Shown: in pieces, positions 16,902-24,373 of the stretch
How the letters are laid out: each line of letters starts with the position of its first letter
How positions within the stretch are numbered: position 1 is the first letter of the stretch
Source: Geodermatophilus sp. DSM 45219
GTDB taxonomy: Bacteria; Actinomycetota; Actinomycetes; Mycobacteriales; Geodermatophilaceae
DNA: 64,000 nucleotides
Direction of reading: 5' to 3'
Assembly: GCF_900104025.1 (NCBI RefSeq)
Contig: NZ_FNIQ01000005.1
Coordinates: 310,001 to 374,000, forward strand
Position numbers and translations under genes: made by a program
The notes under the pieces: model-generated
Databases searched by the model: none
Told to the model about the DNA's origin: nothing
The model's input: only the letters and a program-made list of their open reading frames with translations

Positions 16902-17771
16902 GTGAGTCCGGACCGTCTGGCCGTCCGCAAGACCTACAAGCTCTACGTGAACGGCGCCTTCCCGCGCTCGGAGTCCGGCCGCACCTACGAGGTCACCGAC
17001 GCCAAGGGGGCGTTCCTCGCCAACGCCGCCTGGGCCTCGCGCAAGGACGCCCGGGACGCCGTCGTCGCGGCCCGCGGCGCCTTCGCGAAGTGGTCGGGTG
17101 CCACGGCCTACAACCGCGGCCAGGTGCTCTACCGGGTCGCCGAGGTGATGGAGGGCCGGCACGCCCAGTTCTGCGAGGAGGTCGCCGCGGGCGAGGGCCT
17201 GTCGTCGTCCCGGGCACGGGCAGCCGTCGACGCCGCCATCGACCGCTGGGTCTGGTACGCCGGGTGGACCGACAAGCTCGGCGCCGTCCTCGGCGGGGCC
17301 AACCCGGTCGCCGGGCCGTACTTCGACTTCTCGCTGCCCGAGCCCACCGGCGTCGTCGCCGTCCTCGCGCCGCAGCGCTCCTCGCTGCTCGGCCTGGTCA
17401 GCGTGCTGGCGCCGGTGCTGGCCGGCGGCAACACCGCCGTCGTGGTCAGCTCGAAGGCCCGGCCGCTGCCCGCCGTCACCCTCGGCGAGGTGCTGGCCAC
17501 CAGCGACGTCCCGGGCGGGGTGGTCAACCTGCTCACCGGGGACGCCGCGGAGATCGGGCCCTGGCTGGCCGAGCACGACGACGTCGACGCCATCGACCTC
17601 GCCGGCGCCCCCGCCGACCGCGCCATGGAGCTCGAACGCCTGGCCGCGGGCAGCATCAAGCGGGTGCTGCGGCCGGCGCCCGAGGAGCCGGACTGGTCGG
17701 CCGACCCGGGCCTGACCCGGCTGACGCCGTTCCTGGAGACGAAGACGGTGTGGCACCCCATCGGGCTGTGA
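16902..17771 (+). CDS. Half-length aldehyde dehydrogenase homolog lacking the catalytic domain
   Basis: 289 aa against about 480 for the family. It aligns with the N-terminal coenzyme-binding half: KLYVNGAFPRSESG, WVWYAGWTDKLG, LPEPTGVVAVLAPQ and VLAGGNTAVVV correspond to the neighbour's NAD-binding region. The catalytic Cys motif is absent and no Cys follows the nucleotide-binding part; the tail after about 240 is unrelated. The frame is clean with normal codon use and a GGAGGCGGCG ribosome site, so it is a real short gene, not a frameshift. A truncated ALDH beside DeoC and a full ALDH recurs in actinobacteria as I recall; a regulatory or scaffolding partner is an inference. Confidence 0.8.
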   Translation: MSPDRLAVRKTYKLYVNGAFPRSESGRTYEVTDAKGAFLANAAWASRKDARDAVVAARGAFAKWSGATAYNRGQVLYRVAEVMEGRHAQFCEEVAAGEGLSSSRARAAVDAAIDRWVWYAGWTDKLGAVLGGANPVAGPYFDFSLPEPTGVVAVLAPQRSSLLGLVSVLAPVLAGGNTAVVVSSKARPLPAVTLGEVLATSDVPGGVVNLLTGDAAEIGPWLAEHDDVDAIDLAGAPADRAMELERLAAGSIKRVLRPAPEEPDWSADPGLTRLTPFLETKTVWHPIGL

Positions 17772-17898
17772 ACGGCCCCGTCCTGAGCTCGCGGAGGACG
17801 GGGTCCTCCTCCTGGCACCCGATCGGCCTGTGACGGAGGACCGTCCTCCTCCCCACGCATCGCACCCTCGGCGCGGGCCCTGGAGGGCGGACGTTCCG
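17751..17898 (+). repeat. Duplicated gene end plus two hairpin elements
   Basis: The last six codons and stop of the upstream gene (17751-17771, WHPIGL-stop) recur at 17813-17833 with two differences in 21 bp, both synonymous. Between them lies a short hairpin, ACGGCCCCGTCCT...AGGACGGGGTCCT. The second copy of the stop is followed by another hairpin element (17831-17898), GGAGGACCGTCCTCC... to GGAGGGCGGACGTTCC, of the dispersed family described at 51339. Confidence 0.75.
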
Positions 17899-17926
17899 GC
17901 ACGTTCCCATCGGGCAGGATGGGCCC

Positions 17927-19351
17927 GTGGCTCGGCCCAGCATCGTCCCCATCGCCCTCACCATCGACGACCGAACCGGTTTCACCCTGTGGGCTCCACC
18001 GTGGGAGGAGGACGGTGAGGAGTGGCAGGCCTTCCTCGGCACCACCGAGGACGACCGGGCCCGCGTGCACCTCTTCCCGACGCCGGCGGCGCTGGCCGCG
18101 TTCTGCCGCACCCGCACCGACCACGACCTCTCCGACCACCCGGTCTGGCCGGTCGTGGTCGGGCTGGGCGCGCCGGACCTGACCCCGGACGACGACCACC
18201 GCTACGACCTCGACGGCGTCTACGACATCGCCGCGGAGAACCCCGACCGCTGGGCGGTCGAGGAGCTGGCGGCCGACATCGACATCGTCACCCGGCTGGC
18301 CGAGTGCCTGGACACCGGCGAGGACACCGGGGACGACGACGAGCTGACCGATCCCGACGACGGGCGGGACGTCGAGGACGACGACATCGAGCTGGAACGC
18401 CGGCCCGGCGGCGAGGTGTCGCGCGGCGGGGAGTTCGGCGCGCTCGCCGAGCTGGTCTCCCGGCCCGAGGTCGGCTCGCTCGGCCTCGGCGTGGAGGCCT
18501 TCCTCGGCCGCTCGGGCGAAGACGCGTGGGTCGGCGTCGGAGCCGCCCTCGACGACCTGTGGGAGGACGTCCTGGAGGAGCTGGGCGCGCACCTGGACTG
18601 GACCGGCGGCGGCACCGTCGCCCTCGACGCCTACCCCTCGGCGGCCGAGGAGGACGACGAGTTCGAGGACGACGAGGACGAGGACGCCGTCCCGGCGGGC
18701 CGCGCGGCGGGTGGCGCGACCGCGTCCGCTGCGGCGGCCGGCGTGAGCACCATCGCCCGGCCCGGCCGGATCGCCGCCGCGCCCGCTGAGGTGGCGAAGG
18801 CCGCGCAGTTCTGGGAGGCCGTCGGCATCCTGCCGGTGGAGGTCGTGGTCCCGGAGGGCGCCGGCCTCACCCTGCGCTGCTACGTCGAGGACCGGGCCCG
18901 CTTCCTGGGCCGCGACGGCGAGGTCTTCCTGTTCGCCTCCGCCGCGGACCTGACCCGCTTCGTCCGCGGCGACGAGCCGCACGACCTCACCGAGATCGCC
19001 TCCTGGCCCGAGGTCGCCGACACCGACACCGCGCCGCTGCCGGCCGACCAGGACCGCTACGACCTCACCGAGCTCGGCGAGGCGCTGGCCGAGGTCGCGA
19101 ACGGCGCCGCCGGGCTCGTCGACCACGGCGTGCTCTCCCAGCAGGTCGAGGGCGTCCGGGACATCGCCGAGTACGCCGGCCTGACCCGCGTCGACGACCT
19201 GCTGCGGCCGGACGCACCGCTCGGTCTGGCCGTCGGCCGTGCGGAGCGCGAGCCCGACGCCCCGCTGCGGCCCGAGGACGGCGCGGCGCTGCGCCCGGTG
19301 TGGGACGAGGTCGTCACCGCGGTGAGCGGGGCGCTGGTCTTCCGCGACTGA
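17927..19351 (+). CDS. Acidic actinobacterial protein with a duplicated domain
   Basis: 474-aa very acidic soluble protein. Two related units are visible: residues 5-75 (GFTLWAPPWEE, VHLFPTPAALAAFCR, HDLSDHPVWPVV) and residues about 300-365 (GLTLRCYVEDR, VFLFASAADLTRFVR, HDLTEIASWPEV), each followed by a Tyr-Asp-Leu segment (RYDLDGVYDIA; RYDLTELGEAL). They are joined by a linker of Asp/Glu runs (EEDDEFEDDEDEDA, residues 242-255) and an Ala-rich part. GTG 17927 with CAGGAT 6 nt upstream suggests a leaderless message. No known family recognised; homologs in related actinobacteria are usually called hypothetical or, doubtfully, primosomal. Confidence 0.75.
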   Translation: MARPSIVPIALTIDDRTGFTLWAPPWEEDGEEWQAFLGTTEDDRARVHLFPTPAALAAFCRTRTDHDLSDHPVWPVVVGLGAPDLTPDDDHRYDLDGVYDIAAENPDRWAVEELAADIDIVTRLAECLDTGEDTGDDDELTDPDDGRDVEDDDIELERRPGGEVSRGGEFGALAELVSRPEVGSLGLGVEAFLGRSGEDAWVGVGAALDDLWEDVLEELGAHLDWTGGGTVALDAYPSAAEEDDEFEDDEDEDAVPAGRAAGGATASAAAAGVSTIARPGRIAAAPAEVAKAAQFWEAVGILPVEVVVPEGAGLTLRCYVEDRARFLGRDGEVFLFASAADLTRFVRGDEPHDLTEIASWPEVADTDTAPLPADQDRYDLTELGEALAEVANGAAGLVDHGVLSQQVEGVRDIAEYAGLTRVDDLLRPDAPLGLAVGRAEREPDAPLRPEDGAALRPVWDEVVTAVSGALVFRD

Positions 19352-19387
19352 GAGAGGCCGCCCTCAGGTCACCTCCCACCCCGAGTC

Positions 19388-19453
19388 GATCATGGGGTCG
19401 TTGCCGCTGGACACGCCGGCAGCAGCGCGTCCGCGAGCGACAACCCCATGATC
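19388..19453. repeat. Inverted repeat GATCATGGGGT
   Basis: Arms 19388-19404 and 19437-19453 match at 15 of 17 positions (GATCATGGGGTCGTTGC) around a 32-nt centre. It lies between convergent genes and is the only copy seen in this window. Its form resembles dispersed palindromic repeats of high-GC actinobacteria. Confidence 0.6.
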
Positions 19454-19508
19454 AACAGCCGGGGGGGTGCGGTGGCGGGAGACAGGCGGCACATCACACC
19501 CACCACGA

Positions 19509-19552
19509 ACGGCAGCGGCCGGCCCCGGGCATCCGGGACCGGCCGCTGCCGT
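19509..19552 (-). terminator. Strong hairpin downstream of the DEAD-box helicase
   Basis: A 20-bp stem with one mismatch (19509-19528 and 19533-19552, arm begins ACGGCAGCGGCCGG) and a 4-nt loop GCAT lies between convergent genes and could end transcripts from either side. No T-tract follows on either strand. Confidence 0.6.
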
Positions 19553-19554
19553 GT

Positions 19555-19617
19555 CGGCCCCCTCGCAGGGCCCCGCCGCGAGCTCGCGAGCGGTGGGGGG
19601 CGAGGGGTCCTTCCTCA
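19555..19617 (-). repeat. Hairpin element copy at the helicase stop codon
   Basis: Member of the dispersed family: from the helicase stop (TGA, 19615-19617) outward on the minus strand it reads TGAGGAAGGACCCCTCGCCC, then the CACCGCTCGCGAGCTCGCGG core and GGGCCCTGCGAGGGGGCC. Inverted ends pair GGACCCCTCGC with GCGAGGGGGCC. Confidence 0.7.
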
Positions 19618-21096
19618 GTCGGCTGCGGGCCGCCGGCCCTGACCGCGGTACTGGCTGGGACGACGCTCGCCCGAGCCGAAGGACCGCTCGCCGAACGCCG
19701 GGCGGTCGCCGTAGGCCGGGCGGTCGCCGTCCCGGCGCGGCCGGTCCCCGTGGGGACGACGCGGGCGGTCACCGTCGCGACGCGGACGCTCGCCGTCCCG
19801 TCGGGGACGCCGGCCACCGGGGCCACCCGAGGGACGACGGGACTCTCGCACCGGGCGCTCCACCGGCTCGACGTGCACGCCGCTGGCGACGAGCTCGGCG
19901 ATCGGGGCGTCGCCCGGGCGGACCCGGGAGACCTCCGGCTCGATCTTCGCCTGGCGGAACCGGCGCTTGGCCTGGCCGACCTGGTCGGGCAGCAGCAGGG
20001 AGACCACGACACCGCCGGCGCCGGCGCGGGCGGTGCGGCCCGAGCGGTGCAGGTAGGTCTTGTGGTCAGCCGGCGGGTCGTAGTGCACGACCAGCGAGAC
20101 GTCGTCGACGTGGATGCCGCGGGCGGCGACGTCGGTGGCGACCAGCACCGGGCTGCGGGCGTCGGTGAACGCCTCCAGCGCCCGACGACGGGCGCCCTGC
20201 GGCAGCCCACCGTGGATGGCCTCGGCCTTGATGCCGGCGGCCTGCAGGTTGCTCGCGAGGCGGTCGGCGCCGAGCTGGGTGCGCACGAAGACCAGCGTCC
20301 GGCCCGGGCGGGCAGCGAGCTGCTCGGTCACCGGCACCTTGTCGCGGAAGGCGATGCTGTAGGCCAGGTGCTCGGCCGGCGGCGCGTCGTCCCCGGCGCG
20401 CTTGACCTCGTGCCGCGCCGGGTCCTTGAGGTAGCGGCGCACCAGGGTGTCCACCTCGCCGTCCAGCGTGGCCGAGAACAGCAGCCGCTGGGCGTCGGGG
20501 CGGGTCTGGTCGAGCAGCTCCTGCACGACCGGCAGGAAGCCGAGGTCGGACATGAAGTCGGCCTCGTCGATGACGGTCACGGAGACCTCGTCGAGGGTGA
20601 CCTCACCCTGGCTGATCAGGTCCTGCAGCCTGCCGGGGGTGGCGATGACGGCGTCCACGCCGCGGCGCAGCTGCTGGATCTGCCGGTACATCGAGGCACC
20701 GCCGTAGACGGTGGTCAGCTGGACGCCGATCGACTGGCCCAGGGGTGCCAGGTTGTCGAAGACCTGCTGGGCGAGCTCGCGGGTCGGCACGAGCACCAGC
20801 GCGCGCGGGGCACGCGGGCCGCGCCGGGCGGTCTCGCCCAGGCGGGCGAGCAGCGGCAGGCCGAAGGCCAGCGTCTTGCCCGAGCCGGTGGCGGCCTTGC
20901 CCAGCACGTCGCGCCCGGCGAGGGCGTCGGGCAGGGCGGAGGCCTGGATGGCGAACGGGTGCCGGATGCCGCGCCGCTCGAGCGCGGTCACCAGCTGCTG
21001 GGGCAGGCCCAGCTCGGCGAAGGTCGGCCCGGTGGGGGCCTCGACCTCGGCGGTCTCAGGGGTGGTCTGGACGTCGACAGTGTCGAACGTGGTCAT
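19615..21096 (-). CDS. DEAD-box ATP-dependent RNA helicase
   Basis: 493-aa helicase. Q-motif TFAELGLPQQLVTALERRGI at residues 20-39, Walker A KAATGSGKTLAF near 60, PTRELAQQV near 95, GG and TPGRL, VIDEADFMSD (DEAD variant of motif II, D-E-A-D) near 170, SATL near 201, FVRTQLGADRL, VATDVAARGIHVDDV near 291 and HRSGRTARAG near 318. The tail after about 380 is a basic Arg/Asp/Gly-rich repeat (RRDGDRPRR) expected to bind RNA. ATG 21096 is chosen over the longer frame as the Q-motif follows at normal distance. RhlE/DeaD-like; roles in RNA decay, ribosome assembly or cold response are inferred. Confidence 0.92.
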   Translation of the reverse strand: MTTFDTVDVQTTPETAEVEAPTGPTFAELGLPQQLVTALERRGIRHPFAIQASALPDALAGRDVLGKAATGSGKTLAFGLPLLARLGETARRGPRAPRALVLVPTRELAQQVFDNLAPLGQSIGVQLTTVYGGASMYRQIQQLRRGVDAVIATPGRLQDLISQGEVTLDEVSVTVIDEADFMSDLGFLPVVQELLDQTRPDAQRLLFSATLDGEVDTLVRRYLKDPARHEVKRAGDDAPPAEHLAYSIAFRDKVPVTEQLAARPGRTLVFVRTQLGADRLASNLQAAGIKAEAIHGGLPQGARRRALEAFTDARSPVLVATDVAARGIHVDDVSLVVHYDPPADHKTYLHRSGRTARAGAGGVVVSLLLPDQVGQAKRRFRQAKIEPEVSRVRPGDAPIAELVASGVHVEPVERPVRESRRPSGGPGGRRPRRDGERPRRDGDRPRRPHGDRPRRDGDRPAYGDRPAFGERSFGSGERRPSQYRGQGRRPAAD

Positions 21097-21223
21097 GCGG
21101 GTGTGGGACTCCGATGCTTCTCGGCGCGCGTCCCGTGGTGGTGCGCGGACACCGTCGATCGGCGTCCTCACTGGCGATCACGACGTCAGGAGACGCTGCG
21201 GATCTGCACGGATGCGCTTCTGC

Positions 21224-21240
21224 CCGGACGGACCGTCCGG
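21224..21240. promoter_or_regulatory. Perfect 17-bp palindrome in the helicase leader
   Basis: CCGGACGGACCGTCCGG is a perfect dyad (8-bp arms about one A) located 128 bp upstream of the helicase start and 70 bp beyond the add stop, within the only 200-bp gap here. Its form suits an operator or an RNA fold in a long 5' leader. No factor can be named. Confidence 0.4.
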
Positions 21241-21309
21241 AGAGGATGACCGGCGACTGCCGGTACCCCCACCGTAGCAGCGCAGGCCGCCGCCGCATTC
21301 CGGCCGTGA

Positions 21310-22386
21310 TCAGGCTCGCAGCGCCGCGTACCCCGGGCGGACGACGTCGGCCAGCAGCCGGGCCCGCTCGTCGTCGGGCAGGAACGCGGCCGCCAGCGCC
21401 CGCTCGGTGACCGTCTGGACGTCGTCCCAGTCCCAGCCGAACTGCCGCGCCACGTCGGTGAGCTCGCTGGACACCGACACGCCGCTCATCAGCCGGTTGT
21501 CGGTGTTGACCGTGACCGCGAAGCCCAGGCGGTGCAGCCGGCCGACCGGGTGGGCGGCCAGCGAGGGGTAGGCGCCGGTCTGCACGTTGGACGACGGCGC
21601 GACCTCCAGCGGCACCTGCTGGTCCAGCACCCGCTGCGCCACCGGACCGAGGGCGCCGTCCCCGGCCACCTCGTCGGCGATCCGCACCCCGTGGCCGAGG
21701 CGCTCGGCGCGGGCGCCGTCCAGCGCGGCGACGATGCTGTCGATGCCCGCCGCCTCGCCGGCGTGCACGGTGCGGTGCGCGCCGGCGCGGTCGAGCAGCG
21801 CGATCGCCGAGGGGAGCCGGTCGGGCGGGAAGCCGATCTCCGGACCCGCCAGGTCGAAGCCGACCACCCCGTCGTCGCGGTGGCGGACCACCAGCTCGGC
21901 CACCTCGTCCCACCGGTCGTCCTGCCGCATGGCGCACAGCAGCGTGCCGACCGTGATCGGGGTGCCCTGCGCGGCGGCCTCGGCGCTGCCCTTGGCGAAC
22001 CCGTCGAGGATGGCCTCGACGGCCTCCTGGATCCGCATGCCGCCCTCGGTGATCAGCTCCGGCGCCATGCGCACCTCGGCGTGCACGACCCCGTCGGCGG
22101 CGAGGTCGAGGGCGCACTCGCGGGCCACCCGGGCGGCCGCCTCGGGGCGCTGCATCACCGCGACGGTGTGCGCGAAGGTCTCCAGGTAGCGCACCAGCGA
22201 GCCGGAGTCGGCGGCCTGCCGGAACCAGCGGCCCAGCGCCTCGGCGTCCCCGGCCGGGAGGTCGCGGTAGCCGGCCTCGTCGGCGAGCTCGAGCACCGTC
22301 TGCGGCCGCAGACCGCCGTCCAGGTGGTCGTGCAGCAGGACCTTGGGCGCGCGGCGGATCGAGTCGGCGTTCAGCGGTGCGGGCAC
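21310..22386 (-). CDS. add: Adenosine deaminase
   Basis: 358-aa zinc amidohydrolase converting (deoxy)adenosine to (deoxy)inosine. Zn ligands in LLHDHLDGGLRP (HxH) near residue 17; GFDLAGPEIGFP near 177, HAGE near 207, ERLGHGVRIAD near 228, and VNTDNRLMSG near 293 with the Asp metal ligand. Full length. GTG 22386 lies 6 nt after TAACGT on this strand, a leaderless promoter. Its product inosine is a punA substrate. The mycobacterial add also lies near deoA and cdd, here separated by an ABC exporter. Confidence 0.94.
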   Translation of the reverse strand: MPAPLNADSIRRAPKVLLHDHLDGGLRPQTVLELADEAGYRDLPAGDAEALGRWFRQAADSGSLVRYLETFAHTVAVMQRPEAAARVARECALDLAADGVVHAEVRMAPELITEGGMRIQEAVEAILDGFAKGSAEAAAQGTPITVGTLLCAMRQDDRWDEVAELVVRHRDDGVVGFDLAGPEIGFPPDRLPSAIALLDRAGAHRTVHAGEAAGIDSIVAALDGARAERLGHGVRIADEVAGDGALGPVAQRVLDQQVPLEVAPSSNVQTGAYPSLAAHPVGRLHRLGFAVTVNTDNRLMSGVSVSSELTDVARQFGWDWDDVQTVTERALAAAFLPDDERARLLADVVRPGYAALRA

Positions 22387-22465
22387 GGTGAGACGTTATC
22401 GAGGAACCCAGCGTGAGCGGGGACGGCACCCGGCCGCGGTCCCGGCCGGCAGGCCCACGACGTGC

Positions 22466-23284
22466 TCAACCCTCGCGGTCCTGCCAGCGGAAGGTCAGGG
22501 CGCACAGCACCAGGCCGGCGACGCACCACAGGCCGAGCACCAGCGCGACGGTGCCCAGCTCCCACGACCCGGCGGGCTCGCGGGCAGCCAGCTCCTCGGG
22601 CAGGAACACCGACCGCAGCCCCTGCGCGAGCCACTTGACCGGGAAGACCGCGGCGACGTCCTGCAGCCATCCGGGGACCTGGTCGAAGGGCATGAAGACG
22701 CCCGAGACGAACTCCAGCACCAGCGCGATGGGGGTGACCGTCGCCGACGCCGAGCGGCCGTTGCGGGCCAGCGTGGAGACGACGATGCCGAGCAGCGTGC
22801 ACGCCGCCGCCCCGAGCACCGACACCCAGGCGAAGGTCAGCCAGTCGGTGCCCGAGGGCAGCTCGATGCCGTACACGAGGACGCCGACGAGCAGCAGCAG
22901 CACGATGGTCGCGACCGCCACCGCGAGCACCTGCACGACCTTGCCGACGAAGTAGGCGCTGGCCGGCATCGGCGTCCCGCGGAGGCTCTTCAGCGTGCCG
23001 TCGGAGCGCTCGGCGGCGATGTGGATCGCCATGTTCTGCAGGCTGGCGCCGACGATGCCGGCGGTGATCACCCCGGCCATGAAGTACTGCGGGAAGTCGA
23101 CGCCCGCGCCGAGGTCGTAGTCGAGGACCGCGCCCAGACCCAGCAGCAGGATCACCGGGAAGGCGAGGGTGAAGACCACCGACTCCCGCTGGCGGAAGAA
23201 CTCCTTGAGCTCGACGCCGGCGCGGGTGAGGAAGACCCGGCCGAAGGAGGGCAGCGCGGTGCGCTCCGGGGCGGCGGCGGTCAC
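22466..23284 (-). CDS. ABC-2 type permease
   Basis: 272-aa membrane protein with about six helices and an N-terminal cytoplasmic stretch (FLTRAGVELKEFFRQRESVVFTLAFPVILL) typical of ABC-2 exporters of the DrrB/daunorubicin-resistance type. The start is GTG 23284, overlapping the ATPase stop by 4 bp, so the pair is translationally coupled. It likely forms a homodimeric exporter with the ATPase. Drug, lipid or polysaccharide efflux are all possible; nothing nearby fixes the substrate. Confidence 0.85.
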   Translation of the reverse strand: MTAAAPERTALPSFGRVFLTRAGVELKEFFRQRESVVFTLAFPVILLLGLGAVLDYDLGAGVDFPQYFMAGVITAGIVGASLQNMAIHIAAERSDGTLKSLRGTPMPASAYFVGKVVQVLAVAVATIVLLLLVGVLVYGIELPSGTDWLTFAWVSVLGAAACTLLGIVVSTLARNGRSASATVTPIALVLEFVSGVFMPFDQVPGWLQDVAAVFPVKWLAQGLRSVFLPEELAAREPAGSWELGTVALVLGLWCVAGLVLCALTFRWQDREG

Positions 23285-24252
23285 GGTGACGTCTCCTCGC
23301 TCCGCGAGGCCGCTCGCTCCGCTCCTCGCTCGCTGGCGCTCGCTCCCTCGAGGTCCTGTCCGATCATCTTCAGGTAGACGTCCTCGAGCGTGGGGCGTGC
23401 CACGGTCAGGCCGGGCACCTCGCCGGGGAAGCGGGCGGCCAGCTCCCGCACGTACGCGGTCGGCGTCGTGGTCTCGGCGGTGCGCCGGACGCCGTCCTCG
23501 GTCCAGCTGACGACGGCGGGTGCGGTGCCGCGCCCGCCGAGCGCGGTGGGGACGGCGACCTCCGCCAGCTGCCCGCGGGCGAGGACCCCCACCCGGTCGG
23601 CCAGCGCCTCGGCCTCGTCGAGGTAGTGCGTGGTCAGCAGCATCGTGGTGCCGAGGTCGCGCAGCGAGCGGATCAGCGCCCAGAACTGCCGCCGGGCCTC
23701 GGGGTCGAAGCCGGTGGTCGGCTCGTCGAGGAAGAGCAGCCGCGGCCGGCCGACGATGCCCAGCGCCACGTCCAGCCGCCGGCGCTGACCGCCGGAGAGG
23801 GTGCGGCCGCGGGCGCCGGCCTTCTCGGTGAGGCCGACCAGCTCGAGCACCTCGTCGGGGTCGCGCGGCTCGGCGTAGTACGAGGCCCGGGCCTGCAGCA
23901 CCTCGCGGACCGACAGCTGGCTGTCCCCCGCGCCGGACTGCAGCACGATGCCCAGGTCGGCCTTCCAGCGGCGTCCGCCCCTGGCCGGGTCGACGCCCAG
24001 CACCCTGACCTCGCCGCCGTCCCGCGTCCGGTAGCCCTCCAGCACCTCGACCGTGGTGGTCTTGCCGGCGCCGTTGGGACCCAGCAGCGCGAAGATCTCG
24101 CCGCGGCGGATGTCGAGGTCCAGCCCGTCGACGGCCGTCCGGTCGCCGTAGCGCTTGACCAGGCCGCGGACCGAGATCGCGGCGTCCGGGTCGAGCGGGT
24201 CACCGGGCCGGGGCCGGTTGTCGGCCACCACGGGCACGGGCGTGCTGCTCAC
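23281..24252 (-). CDS. ABC exporter ATPase subunit
   Basis: 323 aa. Walker A LLGPNGAGKTT near residue 61, Q-loop VLQSGAGDSQLSV near 105, signature LSGGQRRRLDVALG near 156, Walker B LLFLDEPTTGFDPE near 178, and H-loop TTHYLDEAEALADRV. This is the DrrA-like class. The start is GTG 24252 with GGGGGAGA 10 nt upstream; the longer open frame to 24618 overruns the spacer. The last 22 residues or so (ASASERGAERAASRSEE) are encoded by the GAGCGAGGAGCGG repeat at 23287-23353 and are not part of the family. Confidence 0.9.
   Translation of the reverse strand: MSSTPVPVVADNRPRPGDPLDPDAAISVRGLVKRYGDRTAVDGLDLDIRRGEIFALLGPNGAGKTTTVEVLEGYRTRDGGEVRVLGVDPARGGRRWKADLGIVLQSGAGDSQLSVREVLQARASYYAEPRDPDEVLELVGLTEKAGARGRTLSGGQRRRLDVALGIVGRPRLLFLDEPTTGFDPEARRQFWALIRSLRDLGTTMLLTTHYLDEAEALADRVGVLARGQLAEVAVPTALGGRGTAPAVVSWTEDGVRRTAETTTPTAYVRELAARFPGEVPGLTVARPTLEDVYLKMIGQDLEGASASERGAERAASRSEETSP
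23287..23353 (-). repeat. GAGCGAGGAGCGGAGCGAG repeat translated into a C-terminus
   Basis: On the minus strand the sequence reads GAGGGAGCGAGCGCCAGCGA, then GCGAGGAGCGGAGCGAGCGG and GCGGAGCGAGGAGACGTCAC. It forms the 3' end of the ATPase frame and supplies the GCGAGGAG ribosome site for the permease. It shares the GAGCGAGGAGCGG core with 983-1128 and the GCGAGCGAG / GCGGAGCG words with 16825-16890. Confidence 0.65.
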
Positions 24253-24373
24253 GAGGACACAGTCTCCCCCGTCGACGGTGGTCACCGTCGACCCCCTCAC
24301 CGGCTCCTCCGCCGAGGCCGGGGACGAGGGTCGCGGTCGGGTCTCCGATCGCCGCGGGCCGGCGCGCAGCGGG

